Below are positions 16,386 through 26,149 of a stretch of 64,000 nt of DNA, in pieces (within the stretch, counting starts at the first letter, position 1; each line of letters begins with the position of its first letter). This DNA is from a virus. A program made the position numbers and the translations under genes. The DNA lies in the IMG/VR virus record IMGVR_UViG_3300025009_000054, positions 62,001 through 126,000 of that record. The stretch is one strand, 5' to 3'. A model generated the notes under the pieces. That model was not told the DNA's origin and searched no databases. It saw only the letters and a list, made by a program, of their open reading frames with translations.

Positions 16386-18644
16386 CTATCCGCAACGGGA
16401 CCATGAACATGCCGGATTAGAACACTTATAACATCCCTCACTATATTTTATCATCGACCCACAATCGGCACACAGCTCGACCTTGGGACCACCAAATAAA
16501 TCTAGCGTATGTCTAACGTTCTGATCCGTCGCACGTTGAATTGCTTTTCCAATAGCATCGGCACACGATAGAACGTGTGTATTCTCGTCAGCTACGCATC
16601 CTAAGCACCGTATTCCAAGAAGCTGTTCGAGGACCGTATCGACACTCAAACCTGCTCTGAGTGCATTACTGATAACACGCGACAGGCTTTCAGCCAAGGA
16701 ATGGCATCCGCTAGCCCTTCCCGTATTACACATGACCTCAAGCACACGCCCATCAGTATCCTTATTTACAGTAATATATATACTGCCACAGTTTCCAACC
16801 TTAAATACCGACGTGCTACCAGATAGAAGCTGTGGCCTAGTAGTAGATCTTATATCCTCCGGTGTATGGGTTTTCCCACCAGCAGACATTGGTTGATTCT
16901 CACGGCAGTTATTTCTATATACTGTCATTCCTTTACACCCAGTCTCATATGCCAACTTTATAGCACCAGCGACATCTTCAACTGTGGAGTTGTTATTCAT
17001 ATTAATGGTTTTGCTAATGGATAGATCTATATGCTCCTGAAACGCTGCTTGCATTTTGATATGATCAGACCAATGTATATCGTGCGCACATACAAATAGC
17101 CTCTTCAGGGACGACGGGAGTCCTGTAATATTTTGAATTGATCCATCATGTTTTTTTGCAATCTCACTAATTAAATCATTCGACCATATACCAGCACGTT
17201 TTGATTCATCGACAAACATGGGGTGAACTTCACTCATCTCAGTGCCATCAAGTACTGTCCTGGTATAAGCCACTGAGTACATCGGCTCTATACCGCCAGT
17301 GACACCTGCAATTATTGATAACGACCCAGTCGGTGCTACACACGTCCTAGTAGCATTACGGATAGCGTACTTACCATCGTATATACTGCCACTCCACGCT
17401 GGAAATGCACCACGTTCATTAGCCATATAAATAGATTCTTCGGTAGCAATATTTGAGATAGCCTGCATTACCATCTTACCAGTATCACGAGCTTCTTCGG
17501 AATCATATCTCAGTCCAAGTTTGAGTAGCATTTCTGCCCAGCCCATAACGCCTAACCCAATCTTGCGTGTGAGCAGCGTAGCATCTTTGATTTCTGGAAG
17601 TGGGTAACAATTGACATCTATTACATTGTCGAGGAATCTTACTGCAGTTCTAACAGTAGATTCCAATATATCCATGTCTATTTTTGGCATATCATCATTA
17701 GTGACCATTAAAGATAAGTTGATAGACCCCAAATTGCATGACTCGTTGGTTAACTGTGGCACTTCTGCACAGGGATTGCAGCCCTCTATCTCACCAAGAT
17801 GTGGAGTTGGATTATATCTATTAATATTACCCCTGAATAGTATTCCAGGCTCTCCAGTTGCATGCGCATTATTAACGAGTGCATCGAATAATTGAACGGC
17901 ACTAATTGTGGTTCTATTTCCAGTTGTAGGACACACAAGGTCATATTTACTATTGGTATTGACGGCATCCATAAACGCATCATCCACTAATACGCTTATA
18001 TTGAAATTTTTGAGTTTACTTAGATTACTCTTACACTTAATAAACTCAAAAATATCTGGATGGCCTATGGGCATGAGAGCCATATTGGCACCCATGCGCG
18101 CACTACCTTGTTGCACAGCATCCGTACAAGCATTGATAGCTTCTATAAACGATATTGGTCCACCGGCCTTACCATTTGTCGATGATACCAGAGCTCCCTT
18201 TGGCCTAATATGACCAAAATTAGCTCCAACCCCTCCACCCGACTTATGAATTAAGGCAAATTGCTTGATCGTATCAAATATACCTTCCATCGAATCTGGT
18301 AATGATAGCGTAAAACATGCCGCGAGTTGTCCATTATCTCGACCGGCATTGATTAGAGTAGGTGTGTTTGGAAGAAAATGCATATTACTCATTAGCGTGT
18401 AGAAGTCAATGGCCTGGCTTATCACATCTTCCATGGATGACCCATATTGCTTATCAGCCATAGCAATAGCAGCAGCTACACGTGCAAACATATCACGCGG
18501 ACTTTCTATGCAGTTACCAGCACTATCTTTACGTAGATATCTCTTAGTAAGTAGTGTAGTAGCATTGTCGCTCAACACAGGATCTAGATCTACCTGAGCG
18601 TGTATCTCAGCAATAATATCATAGGTGTTAAATTCGATAGGCAC
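16386..18644 (-). CDS. nrdJ: Adenosylcobalamin-dependent ribonucleoside-diphosphate reductase (class II)
   Basis: Reduces ribonucleotides to deoxyribonucleotides using vitamin B12. The 752-aa protein has FLPNTPTLINAG, GQLAACFTLSLPDSM, IHKSGGGVGANFGHIRP, then NPCAEVP near residue 291 with the N-x-C-x-E catalytic triad, followed by NESCNLGSINLS and the barrel-closing ATRTCVAPTGSLS. The C-terminus holds CLGC plus a zinc ribbon (CADCGSM...CYKCSNPAC). Class II enzymes work with or without oxygen, which suits a host of uncertain lifestyle. The start is GTG after GGAGG. It abuts the PurB gene, so purine and deoxynucleotide supply are co-transcribed. Confidence 0.95.
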   Translation of the reverse strand: MPIEFNTYDIIAEIHAQVDLDPVLSDNATTLLTKRYLRKDSAGNCIESPRDMFARVAAAIAMADKQYGSSMEDVISQAIDFYTLMSNMHFLPNTPTLINAGRDNGQLAACFTLSLPDSMEGIFDTIKQFALIHKSGGGVGANFGHIRPKGALVSSTNGKAGGPISFIEAINACTDAVQQGSARMGANMALMPIGHPDIFEFIKCKSNLSKLKNFNISVLVDDAFMDAVNTNSKYDLVCPTTGNRTTISAVQLFDALVNNAHATGEPGILFRGNINRYNPTPHLGEIEGCNPCAEVPQLTNESCNLGSINLSLMVTNDDMPKIDMDILESTVRTAVRFLDNVIDVNCYPLPEIKDATLLTRKIGLGVMGWAEMLLKLGLRYDSEEARDTGKMVMQAISNIATEESIYMANERGAFPAWSGSIYDGKYAIRNATRTCVAPTGSLSIIAGVTGGIEPMYSVAYTRTVLDGTEMSEVHPMFVDESKRAGIWSNDLISEIAKKHDGSIQNITGLPSSLKRLFVCAHDIHWSDHIKMQAAFQEHIDLSISKTINMNNNSTVEDVAGAIKLAYETGCKGMTVYRNNCRENQPMSAGGKTHTPEDIRSTTRPQLLSGSTSVFKVGNCGSIYITVNKDTDGRVLEVMCNTGRASGCHSLAESLSRVISNALRAGLSVDTVLEQLLGIRCLGCVADENTHVLSCADAIGKAIQRATDQNVRHTLDLFGGPKVELCADCGSMIKYSEGCYKCSNPACSWSRCG

Positions 18645-18646
18645 TA

Positions 18647-19900
18647 TTATCTTCCTCCAGGGTTTATTGCTCTTTTGATTCTCATAAGCGAGAACCTGTC
18701 ATATCTTATATCGAGATTATCACGATTAAACCGCATACTCTCGACCTTGGCATTATCACACCAGCCACATTCTATCGTAGACGCAGCATAATTACGACCA
18801 CTACTGTATGTGTTGCCATTAGACATATGACTACATGCTATGATATGTGATGCGAATGCTGGTATATCATCATCGGTTCCAGATGCCTTACATATGTTCT
18901 GCATCATTTTACCCGTATCAACCCCAAGCGACGCTATCACACTATACATTGATTCAATCATGTAGAGAGTTAAATTATACGCTTCGGGATAGATCATTCT
19001 CTCATTTGCAGAATTTGTTAAATCCCGCTCGTGCCATGTTGGGATGTTCTCCATCGCAACAACCACGTATGATCTGACCATCCTAGCGAGGGAACATATA
19101 CGTTCACATAATCCTGGATTTTTACCAGACTTATGTTTCATTGACGACGACCCAGCCGCAGATTCCTTCGACACCTCATATACCTCATCAATTTCCGGAC
19201 GAGCGAGGTTTCTTATCTCTGTTGCAATACGCTCTAGGGTGCTAGCTATAAGTGCTAGCTGACATATATACTTAGCATATACCGATCTATCGACGATCTG
19301 CGACGACGCTGCCGCTGGATATAGTCCCAGTATATAGCACGCTTTCCTCTCGACATCTGGATCGAGTACATTATACGACCCAACTGGTCCAGACATCTTA
19401 CCATAATACTCGTTAGCATTGAGATCATTGATGTGTCTTGTTATATCCCATATCCAGCTAGCCAATTTGCTAGAAAATTTCATTGGTTCTGCCCACTGTC
19501 CATGCGTCCTACCAATAATTATAGCACCAGAATTATCTTTAGCACACTTCTCTATGGCATTTCTAAATTCGACCAGTGAAGACATTATCTGTGTACCACT
19601 ACGCATACACATTAGCGACATCGATGTATCCATAACATCTGATGCCGCTAGTCCATAGTATACTGGAACGCATTCTGGATATTTATCCTCTACCCATGAG
19701 ATGAAACCTATCATTTCATGAACATATTCATTGATAAATGCGTTGATAACTGGTAAGTCACCACCTAATATCTCTGGTATGCATTTTTTGGTAGACAAGC
19801 CATGCGATTTAATTACAGCATTCATAACCTGTGCCCAGGTTTGGTATTTGGATAGATCACTCCAAATACCATTACATTTGGTATCGTATCGGCTAGTCAT
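18647..19900 (-). CDS. purB: Adenylosuccinate lyase (PurB-like)
   Basis: A 417-aa member of the fumarase/aspartase superfamily. IIIGRTHGQWAEPM near residue 130 matches the conserved T-H-G-Q box with the general-acid His. SSSMKHKSGKNP near residue 255 matches the SSxMPxKxNP signature loop, with a two-residue insertion and Pro replaced. The middle consists of long helices as in the family's helical bundle. Adenylosuccinate lyase removes fumarate from adenylosuccinate. In Z-genome phages the same activity, normally from the host, converts dSMP (the PurZ product) to dZMP. A phage-encoded copy alongside a PurZ-like gene is therefore notable. ATG follows GGAGG, one base after a short spacer from the DUF1599 gene. 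Confidence 0.88.
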   Translation of the reverse strand: MTSRYDTKCNGIWSDLSKYQTWAQVMNAVIKSHGLSTKKCIPEILGGDLPVINAFINEYVHEMIGFISWVEDKYPECVPVYYGLAASDVMDTSMSLMCMRSGTQIMSSLVEFRNAIEKCAKDNSGAIIIGRTHGQWAEPMKFSSKLASWIWDITRHINDLNANEYYGKMSGPVGSYNVLDPDVERKACYILGLYPAAASSQIVDRSVYAKYICQLALIASTLERIATEIRNLARPEIDEVYEVSKESAAGSSSMKHKSGKNPGLCERICSLARMVRSYVVVAMENIPTWHERDLTNSANERMIYPEAYNLTLYMIESMYSVIASLGVDTGKMMQNICKASGTDDDIPAFASHIIACSHMSNGNTYSSGRNYAASTIECGWCDNAKVESMRFNRDNLDIRYDRFSLMRIKRAINPGGR

Positions 19901-19902
19901 TA

Positions 19903-20748
19903 TTAGCCCTCCACACGCACTAACATCTTAATATCGGTAATACCCTTAACACCTTCTAAATAAGCAAACCCATCATTTATTGACATTAATCGATATCTAG
20001 TAGTACCATGCAACATACGAACTACATCTCCATCATGCAACTCTACACCATGCGCGTCATCATTTTTACCTGGTGTCACTGGCACGTTACTGATTATAGG
20101 AACGTTAGTACTCCTAAGCAGAGTTGATATACCATCTTCCTCAATGCGACCCCACAAACCGCGCAGTACCAGTATCGATATAATCGCATAGTTCGACATG
20201 TCGCCCATGGTTTCAATTACGCTCTCTCCACCATCATCGAGTTTGTTCTGAAGAATATTGCGCATGCGGCATGTCTTATCATGCATTCGGCTGTGAATGC
20301 CAGTAACACCAACGTCAGATAGGTTCTCATTACTGTATTTTCGACCACGCTCAACCATAATGGATAAGTTGCGATCACACATTTTCTTAACCTGCTGATC
20401 TACCTGCGCTGCATCCATATAGATTAGATTGTCCTCATCGAATAATCCTGACGATGCTACTAGCTGTCCAACAACTCCATATACCGCGATTCGCTTAAAT
20501 ATGTCTATGGCAGCGCAGCAAGCTTCACGACTAATCTCACTACCAGTATATACACACGGCTTTAGGTTGTCAATATCACCCATACCGACGAGCACTCCAG
20601 CGTCTAACCATAACATCTGACACGATGCCAGTATTCCATCTACCCCTATCCTGCTAACGACTGACATTGAACGTGGTGTATCGGTTAGCATGTTGATCGC
20701 AGCAGCCCCAATACTGTCTACTTCTGTACTAAGTATCGATATTTTCAC
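19903..20748 (-). CDS. DUF1599 (nucleotide-modification-associated) domain protein
   Basis: The 281-aa protein starts at a GTG at 20748 with GGAGG six bases upstream. Near residue 130 comes RGRKYSNENLSDVG, then GIHSRMHDKTCRMRN and ESVIETMGDMSNYAII. This layout matches DUF1599, named nucleotide modification associated domain 1 because it clusters with genes for modified DNA bases. The N-terminal 110 residues have no family I recognise. The last 60 residues (LHDGDVVRM-LH then DGFAYLEG) look like a small SH3/KOW-like barrel. Position between the primase-helicase and PurB supports a role in nucleotide pools or base modification. Confidence 0.72.
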   Translation of the reverse strand: MKISILSTEVDSIGAAAINMLTDTPRSMSVVSRIGVDGILASCQMLWLDAGVLVGMGDIDNLKPCVYTGSEISREACCAAIDIFKRIAVYGVVGQLVASSGLFDEDNLIYMDAAQVDQQVKKMCDRNLSIMVERGRKYSNENLSDVGVTGIHSRMHDKTCRMRNILQNKLDDGGESVIETMGDMSNYAIISILVLRGLWGRIEEDGISTLLRSTNVPIISNVPVTPGKNDDAHGVELHDGDVVRMLHGTTRYRLMSINDGFAYLEGVKGITDIKMLVRVEG

Positions 20749-20749
20749 A

Positions 20750-23446
20750 TTACGCCTCCACACTCTCTTGACTACCAGATGGCATCCCACCACCTAGCGT
20801 CGGCTGACCATCGGATGGCTCAAACCACGAAGTCGTTTCGCCATCCCATACTGCATGGACGATACCTTCTCTGCCACCTCTATTCTTACTAATATTAATT
20901 ATATGTCTGCCATACTTAAATCCAATCTCATTTATGATCTTCTCAGGTTTCTTCTGTGGAATCATGAATGTATCGCAGTCAGCCCATATCTTCTTCGATC
21001 CACCAACATGCTCGGCACCTATCGGATTAAATTCTCTCTTTTGATCCATCATGCCAATAGCTGATGCCGATAACTGTGCGGCACACACAGCAGCTATATC
21101 TAAATTTCCTGCCATATTTTTAATACCGGTGGATACATCTCTATACTCTGCCCATAGTTCACCTGAGGAATGCGACTCGCTTCCGAGTAGCTGTATGTAA
21201 TCTATAAAGACGGCAGATATATCGTATTTCAGTTTATACAAATGGGTGATAGCTGAAACAGCCTGAATTGATGCACCGTACTTTGTTTCAATAAATATGG
21301 GCATTTGGCTTATGGCATATGCAGCATCTTTAACCATATCGAGTTCTAACTGAGTTAGATACCCGTACTGCATGGCGTTTATGGTCACACGCTGTCCAAA
21401 CATTATCCATATGAGCATTGAGTATAACCTAGTCATAACGTCACCATCTTCCATCTCCATGTTGACGAAGAGGACAGGTGCACCCTGTAATGCCATGACA
21501 AGTGCTATCTTTAGCATAAGCGCACTCTTGCCTTGTCCAGGCAATGCTCCTATGACGATATACTTCTGTTTCCTGATACCGCCAAGTGTAAGCGATAATG
21601 CTGGGAATTGTGGTCTAAGGTCAAATCCTGGTAACGTGCCTGGATTTGCCACCTGGTTTATGATGAACCTCGTAGTCCTATCGACCAGAGCAATCCTATT
21701 GTGTTCTCCATCACCATCAGATGACCCTCTAACAGCGATGGCAACTACGTCACCGCTTATCTTAGATACTATTTCATCAGATGATATCGACGCGTCAATA
21801 CACATCGACATTGTACCAGTCATTTTTTCATATAGGGTACGTCTCTTATACCTATCGATAATTATATCTAAGCACGACTGCCAATCCTCATACGACGCAC
21901 TAAATACAGCATCGACATTCGTTTGAGATACCAAATTGCCTTTACCAGACGCAACTATATTAGAGTGTACGACATGGGCAGTAGGTACTCCGGCCTTGGC
22001 ACGTTCTTCTACGATCGCGCTAAATATGAATTTATTTGAGAATACATAGAAGCAGTCCTCTGTCAGCGACGATACACACTGTGCATATATCTGCTCATTA
22101 CCAGCCATAGCCGATAATATTTTATTTTCGGACGTCGCATCAGATAATACTGACGTATCATATATTCCAGACGATACGCATGCAGTAATTGTTTGCTGAT
22201 CGATTCCTACGGCATCAGATATGCATTTACACGCTATTGCTTTGTTAAGTGGACTCAATGTATGGACTCTAGAGCGTACCTTGTTTATGAGCATATGTAC
22301 ATCAAGCACGTTGTCTACTACTGTATCAAGCATAGACTGTTCTATATAGTATTGAGCAAAATGCGTTGCATTGTTGAGCTTATCATCAATTGACGCAATA
22401 CCATGAGTATTTATGACGTCATCTGGGTCTAGTCCTGGTGGCAATGTTACGATATCTAATATCATGCCATCATCTATACTAAGCTGTGATACTAAATTAT
22501 ATAGACCTTTTCTGCCACCAGCATCACCATCCCACATTAGCGAAATTCTAGATGCGCCATATTGTTTAGCAGTCATAACCTGTTCTGGCGATAGGTTGAC
22601 GTTCATAACTCCAACTGTAGATAGCCTATTACATGAATGCATGCGCATCACATCGAAAAATCCCTCTACAGCAATGAGCCGACCACTCTCTCTTATATGC
22701 TTTCGAGCTCTATGCATACCATATAACGGTGATGCAATCGGGTATACAGGAGAATTCCTACTGGTACCAGCCCATTTATCCTTTGATGGCGTCATAGCTC
22801 TACCACGAAAGAATACTATATCACCCTCAGCATCATGTATCGGGAATATCAACCTCCCACCGAATAGATTATCGTTTGTGAGCTCTAACCTATCAATGGT
22901 AATATCATCAACACCAGCACTACGCATGGCTACGATAAGGTCATGGGCATGCTCCGTATATCCTAAATTGAAGTCGTCCTGTGTCTGAGACGGAATCTGC
23001 CTCACATCAGTAACATACTCAACTATCTTTTTATTCTGAAGGTACATCTGGTGCATTACGTCAGCGGCCATACCATTGATTCCGCACAAATAGTCATGCC
23101 ACTGTTCCTCTATGGTAGGCTCTCTAAGATAATCTTTGATATCTATATTAAAATCGACACTAAATTGTTCAACAGCTTCTATGAACGTCAATCCTAGATA
23201 TGCTTGAATAAATCGTATAACATCTTTTCCATGCTTATCGGAACAGCTACCGAAGCATTTCCATATTTGTTTACGATCGCTTACTACGAAACTAGGGTCA
23301 TTATCAGCGTGGAATGGACAACAGCACCTACTTACGGATCCTGCCTTCTCTAAGACTATATATCTACCAATTGCATCTGATAGTGGAACAGCATTTGATA
23401 TGAACTGGATTAGACCTTGTGGGTCACGAACTCTTAATTTTCCCAT
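20750..23446 (-). CDS. Bifunctional primase-helicase (DnaG-type primase fused to DnaB-type helicase)
   Basis: Primes and unwinds DNA at the replication fork. The 898-aa protein begins with a CHC2-like zinc motif (CPFH near residue 43 and CFGSC near residue 64). The Toprim core has LIAVEGFFDVMRMHS near residue 255 and SLMWDGDAGGRKG near residue 300. Near residue 635 the RecA-like helicase starts with Walker A GALPGQGKSALM, then VLFVNMEMED and Walker B-type VFIDYIQLLG, as in DnaB/T7 gp4. A Gly/Ser/Glu tail ends it. Such fusions serve both roles in one chain in T7-like systems. Here it would pair with the DnaE-type polymerase and the ssDNA-binding protein. Confidence 0.93.
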   Translation of the reverse strand: MGKLRVRDPQGLIQFISNAVPLSDAIGRYIVLEKAGSVSRCCCPFHADNDPSFVVSDRKQIWKCFGSCSDKHGKDVIRFIQAYLGLTFIEAVEQFSVDFNIDIKDYLREPTIEEQWHDYLCGINGMAADVMHQMYLQNKKIVEYVTDVRQIPSQTQDDFNLGYTEHAHDLIVAMRSAGVDDITIDRLELTNDNLFGGRLIFPIHDAEGDIVFFRGRAMTPSKDKWAGTSRNSPVYPIASPLYGMHRARKHIRESGRLIAVEGFFDVMRMHSCNRLSTVGVMNVNLSPEQVMTAKQYGASRISLMWDGDAGGRKGLYNLVSQLSIDDGMILDIVTLPPGLDPDDVINTHGIASIDDKLNNATHFAQYYIEQSMLDTVVDNVLDVHMLINKVRSRVHTLSPLNKAIACKCISDAVGIDQQTITACVSSGIYDTSVLSDATSENKILSAMAGNEQIYAQCVSSLTEDCFYVFSNKFIFSAIVEERAKAGVPTAHVVHSNIVASGKGNLVSQTNVDAVFSASYEDWQSCLDIIIDRYKRRTLYEKMTGTMSMCIDASISSDEIVSKISGDVVAIAVRGSSDGDGEHNRIALVDRTTRFIINQVANPGTLPGFDLRPQFPALSLTLGGIRKQKYIVIGALPGQGKSALMLKIALVMALQGAPVLFVNMEMEDGDVMTRLYSMLIWIMFGQRVTINAMQYGYLTQLELDMVKDAAYAISQMPIFIETKYGASIQAVSAITHLYKLKYDISAVFIDYIQLLGSESHSSGELWAEYRDVSTGIKNMAGNLDIAAVCAAQLSASAIGMMDQKREFNPIGAEHVGGSKKIWADCDTFMIPQKKPEKIINEIGFKYGRHIINISKNRGGREGIVHAVWDGETTSWFEPSDGQPTLGGGMPSGSQESVEA

Positions 23447-23455
23447 TTATTGCCC

Positions 23456-24067
23456 CTACATATTTGTTAATGAGAACGCTTTTTGTATGTCACTCTTAAT
23501 AGCATCGCGCAGAAACTTGAACTGCTTATATTCAGCCATACGATGCAAATACGACTGATGGAACGTTGGTACTAGTATAGCTGATCCCCACTCAAACTTG
23601 ATCTGATTTGTGGTGCCACGTACGGCAGTCATACTCGATGGTCTTTTACCAACGACACTATGGTACGCAGACACACCAAGCGTCATTATAACTGTCGGTC
23701 TTATTATATCTAATTGCTGCGATAGGTAGGTAGAGCAGCTTACAGACTCCTCCTTATTTGGATCACAGTCAGTGTCTCCATCGTGGGGTCTACATAGTAC
23801 GGTATTGGTAATAAATACATGCTCATCATCTATACCTAGCTCCGTAAGTATCTCATTAAATATGTCACCACCAGGTCCAGCGAGTATATTACCACTAGTT
23901 ACTTCCTCGGCACCTGGACACAATCCTATAATTACAAGCTTACTGTGTATTGATCCACGTGGCATTACTGGTACTGGAGACAGTGCCCTAAGTGGGCACT
24001 CGTTACAGTCCTGCATTTGTCCTACTAGATTTAGAAATTTTACTGTGTCCGGTCTATAACCTTCCAT
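23456..24067 (-). CDS. Uracil-DNA glycosylase, family 4 (Fe-S)
   Basis: The 203-aa protein carries family-4 features. CNECPL near the N-terminus, with CRP in NTVLCRP and the CSTYL cysteine, gives a likely four-cysteine Fe-S ligand set. IIGLCPGAEEVTSGNIL and GPGGDIF form motif 1, where the family usually has GEAPG-x2-ED. FHQSYLHR near the C-terminus is motif 2 (HPSxxLR in the family). It would excise uracil from DNA, or act on a base analogue, in step with the dUTPase and ThyX. The ATG at 24067 with GGAGGGG is preferred over the GTG two codons earlier. Confidence 0.9.
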   Translation of the reverse strand: MEGYRPDTVKFLNLVGQMQDCNECPLRALSPVPVMPRGSIHSKLVIIGLCPGAEEVTSGNILAGPGGDIFNEILTELGIDDEHVFITNTVLCRPHDGDTDCDPNKEESVSCSTYLSQQLDIIRPTVIMTLGVSAYHSVVGKRPSSMTAVRGTTNQIKFEWGSAILVPTFHQSYLHRMAEYKQFKFLRDAIKSDIQKAFSLTNM

Positions 24068-24069
24068 TA

Positions 24070-24375
24070 TCACCCCTCCACAGTCTTTTTAATATATAAT
24101 CCAGGCAACCTACGCGCATCACCATCAAAACTAGTATTGATAGCATATGGCTTACGATACCATGGTTTATACATGAGGCTGACGCCAACACTACCACCAC
24201 CAGAGGGTGCATCAATATGTATAGCTATTGGTAGACACGACGCCAGGACAGTCTGCACTAGCTGTATTAGCACATCAGTATGTACATCATATGCTATGTC
24301 GATGGAGTTTGATTCGGTACTATCACAATTCTCGATTTCCTTACTAAAGTCTGAGATAATTTCATCTATTGTCAT
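24070..24375 (-). CDS. Hypothetical protein (101 aa)
   Basis: The ATG at 24375 follows GGAGTG and overlaps the end of the next upstream gene by 14 bases. The first 40 residues are acidic and helical. The middle has LVQTVLASCLPIAIHIDAPSG and a glycine/serine-rich GGGSVGVSLMY, followed by WYRKPY. It looks like a small alpha/beta domain. I do not recognise the family. It belongs to a block of four uncharacterised genes between the PARP and uracil-glycosylase genes. Confidence 0.6.
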   Translation of the reverse strand: MTIDEIISDFSKEIENCDSTESNSIDIAYDVHTDVLIQLVQTVLASCLPIAIHIDAPSGGGSVGVSLMYKPWYRKPYAINTSFDGDARRLPGLYIKKTVEG

Positions 24376-25012
24376 TGTTCACTCCTAATCCCATCATCAT
24401 ATCCCATTCATACATATTCTTGTTAGCATTAACTTTCTCGCATTGTACACCTGGGACAGCGATATTAATCGTTCTCTTCATAACATTAGCTGTTGCATGC
24501 TCAGCACTAGCCTTATCGCTAGCAATACTAGTAAAGTCTGACTGCAATACACGCAAGGCATATGTAATATGTCTGGCTCCAGCAGATATAGATTGCTCGA
24601 TAGCGTACGATATCTGCTCATTCGATGGCTTCATAGTAAACATTTGCCAGAGTGATGTAAATTGCGATGAATCGAAATCCGACATCATCAGGTTTGTGGT
24701 TATTGAGTTATATATATTCTGAAATTCTTCATTATATATGACATCTGAGTATCTAGCATTATTCTTGAGGTAGTTCACTAATCCTGGGTAGAAATACACT
24801 ATTCCAGTGGCGACTTTATCAATACTCTTTGGGGTTGACCATTTCGACATCAATTCCATTACGGCTTTGACAGGATAGTTATACGCCATCAAATCAGCAT
24901 GACACAAATCTACAGGGGTGCACTGAGCGGTCACCCCTGTAGACTCACATATACTTCTATGATGCGCAATAAGCGTCCTTCCACCGTATGTCATTGGACG
25001 CTCACTAATCAT
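24362..25012 (-). CDS. Hypothetical protein (216 aa)
   Basis: ATG at 25012 follows GGAGG directly after the neighbouring stop. The protein is mainly helical. The N-terminus contains TLIAHHRSICESTG and a CHADLMAYNY segment. No metal-binding or nucleotide-binding signature is convincing. A His-His pair near residue 17 and C-H-A-D near residue 37 could be metal ligands, but an HD-domain order (H...HD...D) is not present, so I do not call it DatZ. Function unknown. Confidence 0.6.
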   Translation of the reverse strand: MISERPMTYGGRTLIAHHRSICESTGVTAQCTPVDLCHADLMAYNYPVKAVMELMSKWSTPKSIDKVATGIVYFYPGLVNYLKNNARYSDVIYNEEFQNIYNSITTNLMMSDFDSSQFTSLWQMFTMKPSNEQISYAIEQSISAGARHITYALRVLQSDFTSIASDKASAEHATANVMKRTINIAVPGVQCEKVNANKNMYEWDMMMGLGVNNDNR

Positions 25013-25387
25013 TTATTCCTCCACACCACCATCGACTATCTGGACAGGTGGTACTGTATCATTGGATTCTTCAGATTTTGCATTACTACATGCGCACTGA
25101 TGACCTCCATCATCTACTGCCATAACAGCCTGGAGCAGTCCTAGCGTCTGTCTCTCGGTAATTGGTGCAGATGCCATCATCTTCCCATACTCAACAAGAC
25201 CCATCTGCAGCATAGTATCTGCGCCGAATGGTACGTACTCATATCTAGGCTGGTGAGTATCTGGGTCAACTTTCACACCAATGAGTACAAATGCAGCATA
25301 TCCAGCATCACGCGCAAACCTCTTAATCGGATCCTCTCCTACGATCGGTATATTTCCACCGATAGGGATTCCTCTACCACTTGACAT
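25013..25387 (-). CDS. Hypothetical protein (124 aa)
   Basis: A strong AGGAGG precedes the ATG at 25387. The N-terminus is glycine- and proline-rich (MSSGRGIPIGGNIPIVG). A compact region follows with DAGYAAFVLIGVKVD and YVPFGADTMLQMGLVEYG. The C-terminus has HQCAC and an acidic, proline-containing tail (PPVQIVDGG). It has no signal peptide or membrane helix. I do not recognise the family. Confidence 0.6.
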   Translation of the reverse strand: MSSGRGIPIGGNIPIVGEDPIKRFARDAGYAAFVLIGVKVDPDTHQPRYEYVPFGADTMLQMGLVEYGKMMASAPITERQTLGLLQAVMAVDDGGHQCACSNAKSEESNDTVPPVQIVDGGVEE

Positions 25388-25434
25388 TTAATTCTCCTCC
25401 TATGTTGTATATAAATCTAAAGACAGGTGACATT

Positions 25435-26148
25435 CTAAGCAGATTTGATCATGCGGCCAATGATCATCGGTTGTCCGACTGAAGGTACGACAACTTCCCA
25501 CACATATTCGGCTCCAATAAGATTGAGCTTCTTTACTCCAAACTTGATATTACCGTTCATATCTACTTTTGAATGCTTAGTTCTATGCACATACGACGAA
25601 TCACACTGAGAGTGTGAACCTACGATAGTAACACTATTTTTATAAAACATAGCCCACGCTATCTGTCCAATATCAAATACTTTATTCGTGACCATTACCG
25701 GTATTGTTAATACTCCATCATTACCGGCTACACTATGCCATCCATCATTATGCCTCTTCGTAGTATTTGGTCCTCTACTGCGTCTAGGCTTCTTGGGTGC
25801 TATCGAATTCGGAATGGTCGCTGGTGATGAGCAATACATCGCAAGTCCTAAAGACGGGTTCTCTTCTACTATCATTCCACCTGGATGATCAGCCACACTC
25901 TTGCCAATCGGATGATATACAAGTACCCCAATGTCAGTACCAGACATATTACCCATAGTCTGCAAATAATCTTTGGTCATCTCGCCATTATTCCACATAG
26001 ATATAACAATCGGTCTAACATCACTATGTGGAGCCCATAGCCCATCACCACGTACCTTTATAGTAACGTCGTAGGCGGTAAACACTATTCCGCTTGAAAC
26101 ATAGTCAACTACTGTATCCCTTATTGCAACCTCTAATGATGCGTTCAT
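25435..26148 (-). CDS. Conserved hypothetical protein (237 aa), putative DNA-associated
   Basis: ATG at 26148 has GGGAG upstream and comes one base after the PARP stop. The N-terminal 80 residues (DTVVDYVSSGIVFTAYDVTIKV then VRPIVISMWNNGEM) match a pattern I have seen in conserved hypothetical proteins of phages and cyanobacteria, resembling a winged-helix-like fold. In the middle is a basic stretch, KKPRRSRGPNTTKRH, suited to nucleic-acid binding. The C-terminal 90 residues form a beta-rich domain. Coupling to the PARP gene hints that it could be a partner or target, but this is inference. Confidence 0.65.
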   Translation of the reverse strand: MNASLEVAIRDTVVDYVSSGIVFTAYDVTIKVRGDGLWAPHSDVRPIVISMWNNGEMTKDYLQTMGNMSGTDIGVLVYHPIGKSVADHPGGMIVEENPSLGLAMYCSSPATIPNSIAPKKPRRSRGPNTTKRHNDGWHSVAGNDGVLTIPVMVTNKVFDIGQIAWAMFYKNSVTIVGSHSQCDSSYVHRTKHSKVDMNGNIKFGVKKLNLIGAEYVWEVVVPSVGQPMIIGRMIKSA

Positions 26149-26149
26149 A

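Noticed and set aside
21372-22988. Long plus-strand frames opposite the primase-helicase
   Set aside because: Antisense to a strongly supported gene, Ser/Pro/Ile-rich without domains.
24362-25012. DatZ candidate (HD domain)
   Set aside because: Has an HH pair and a CHAD motif but not the ordered H...HD...D needed, so I do not assign dATPase.
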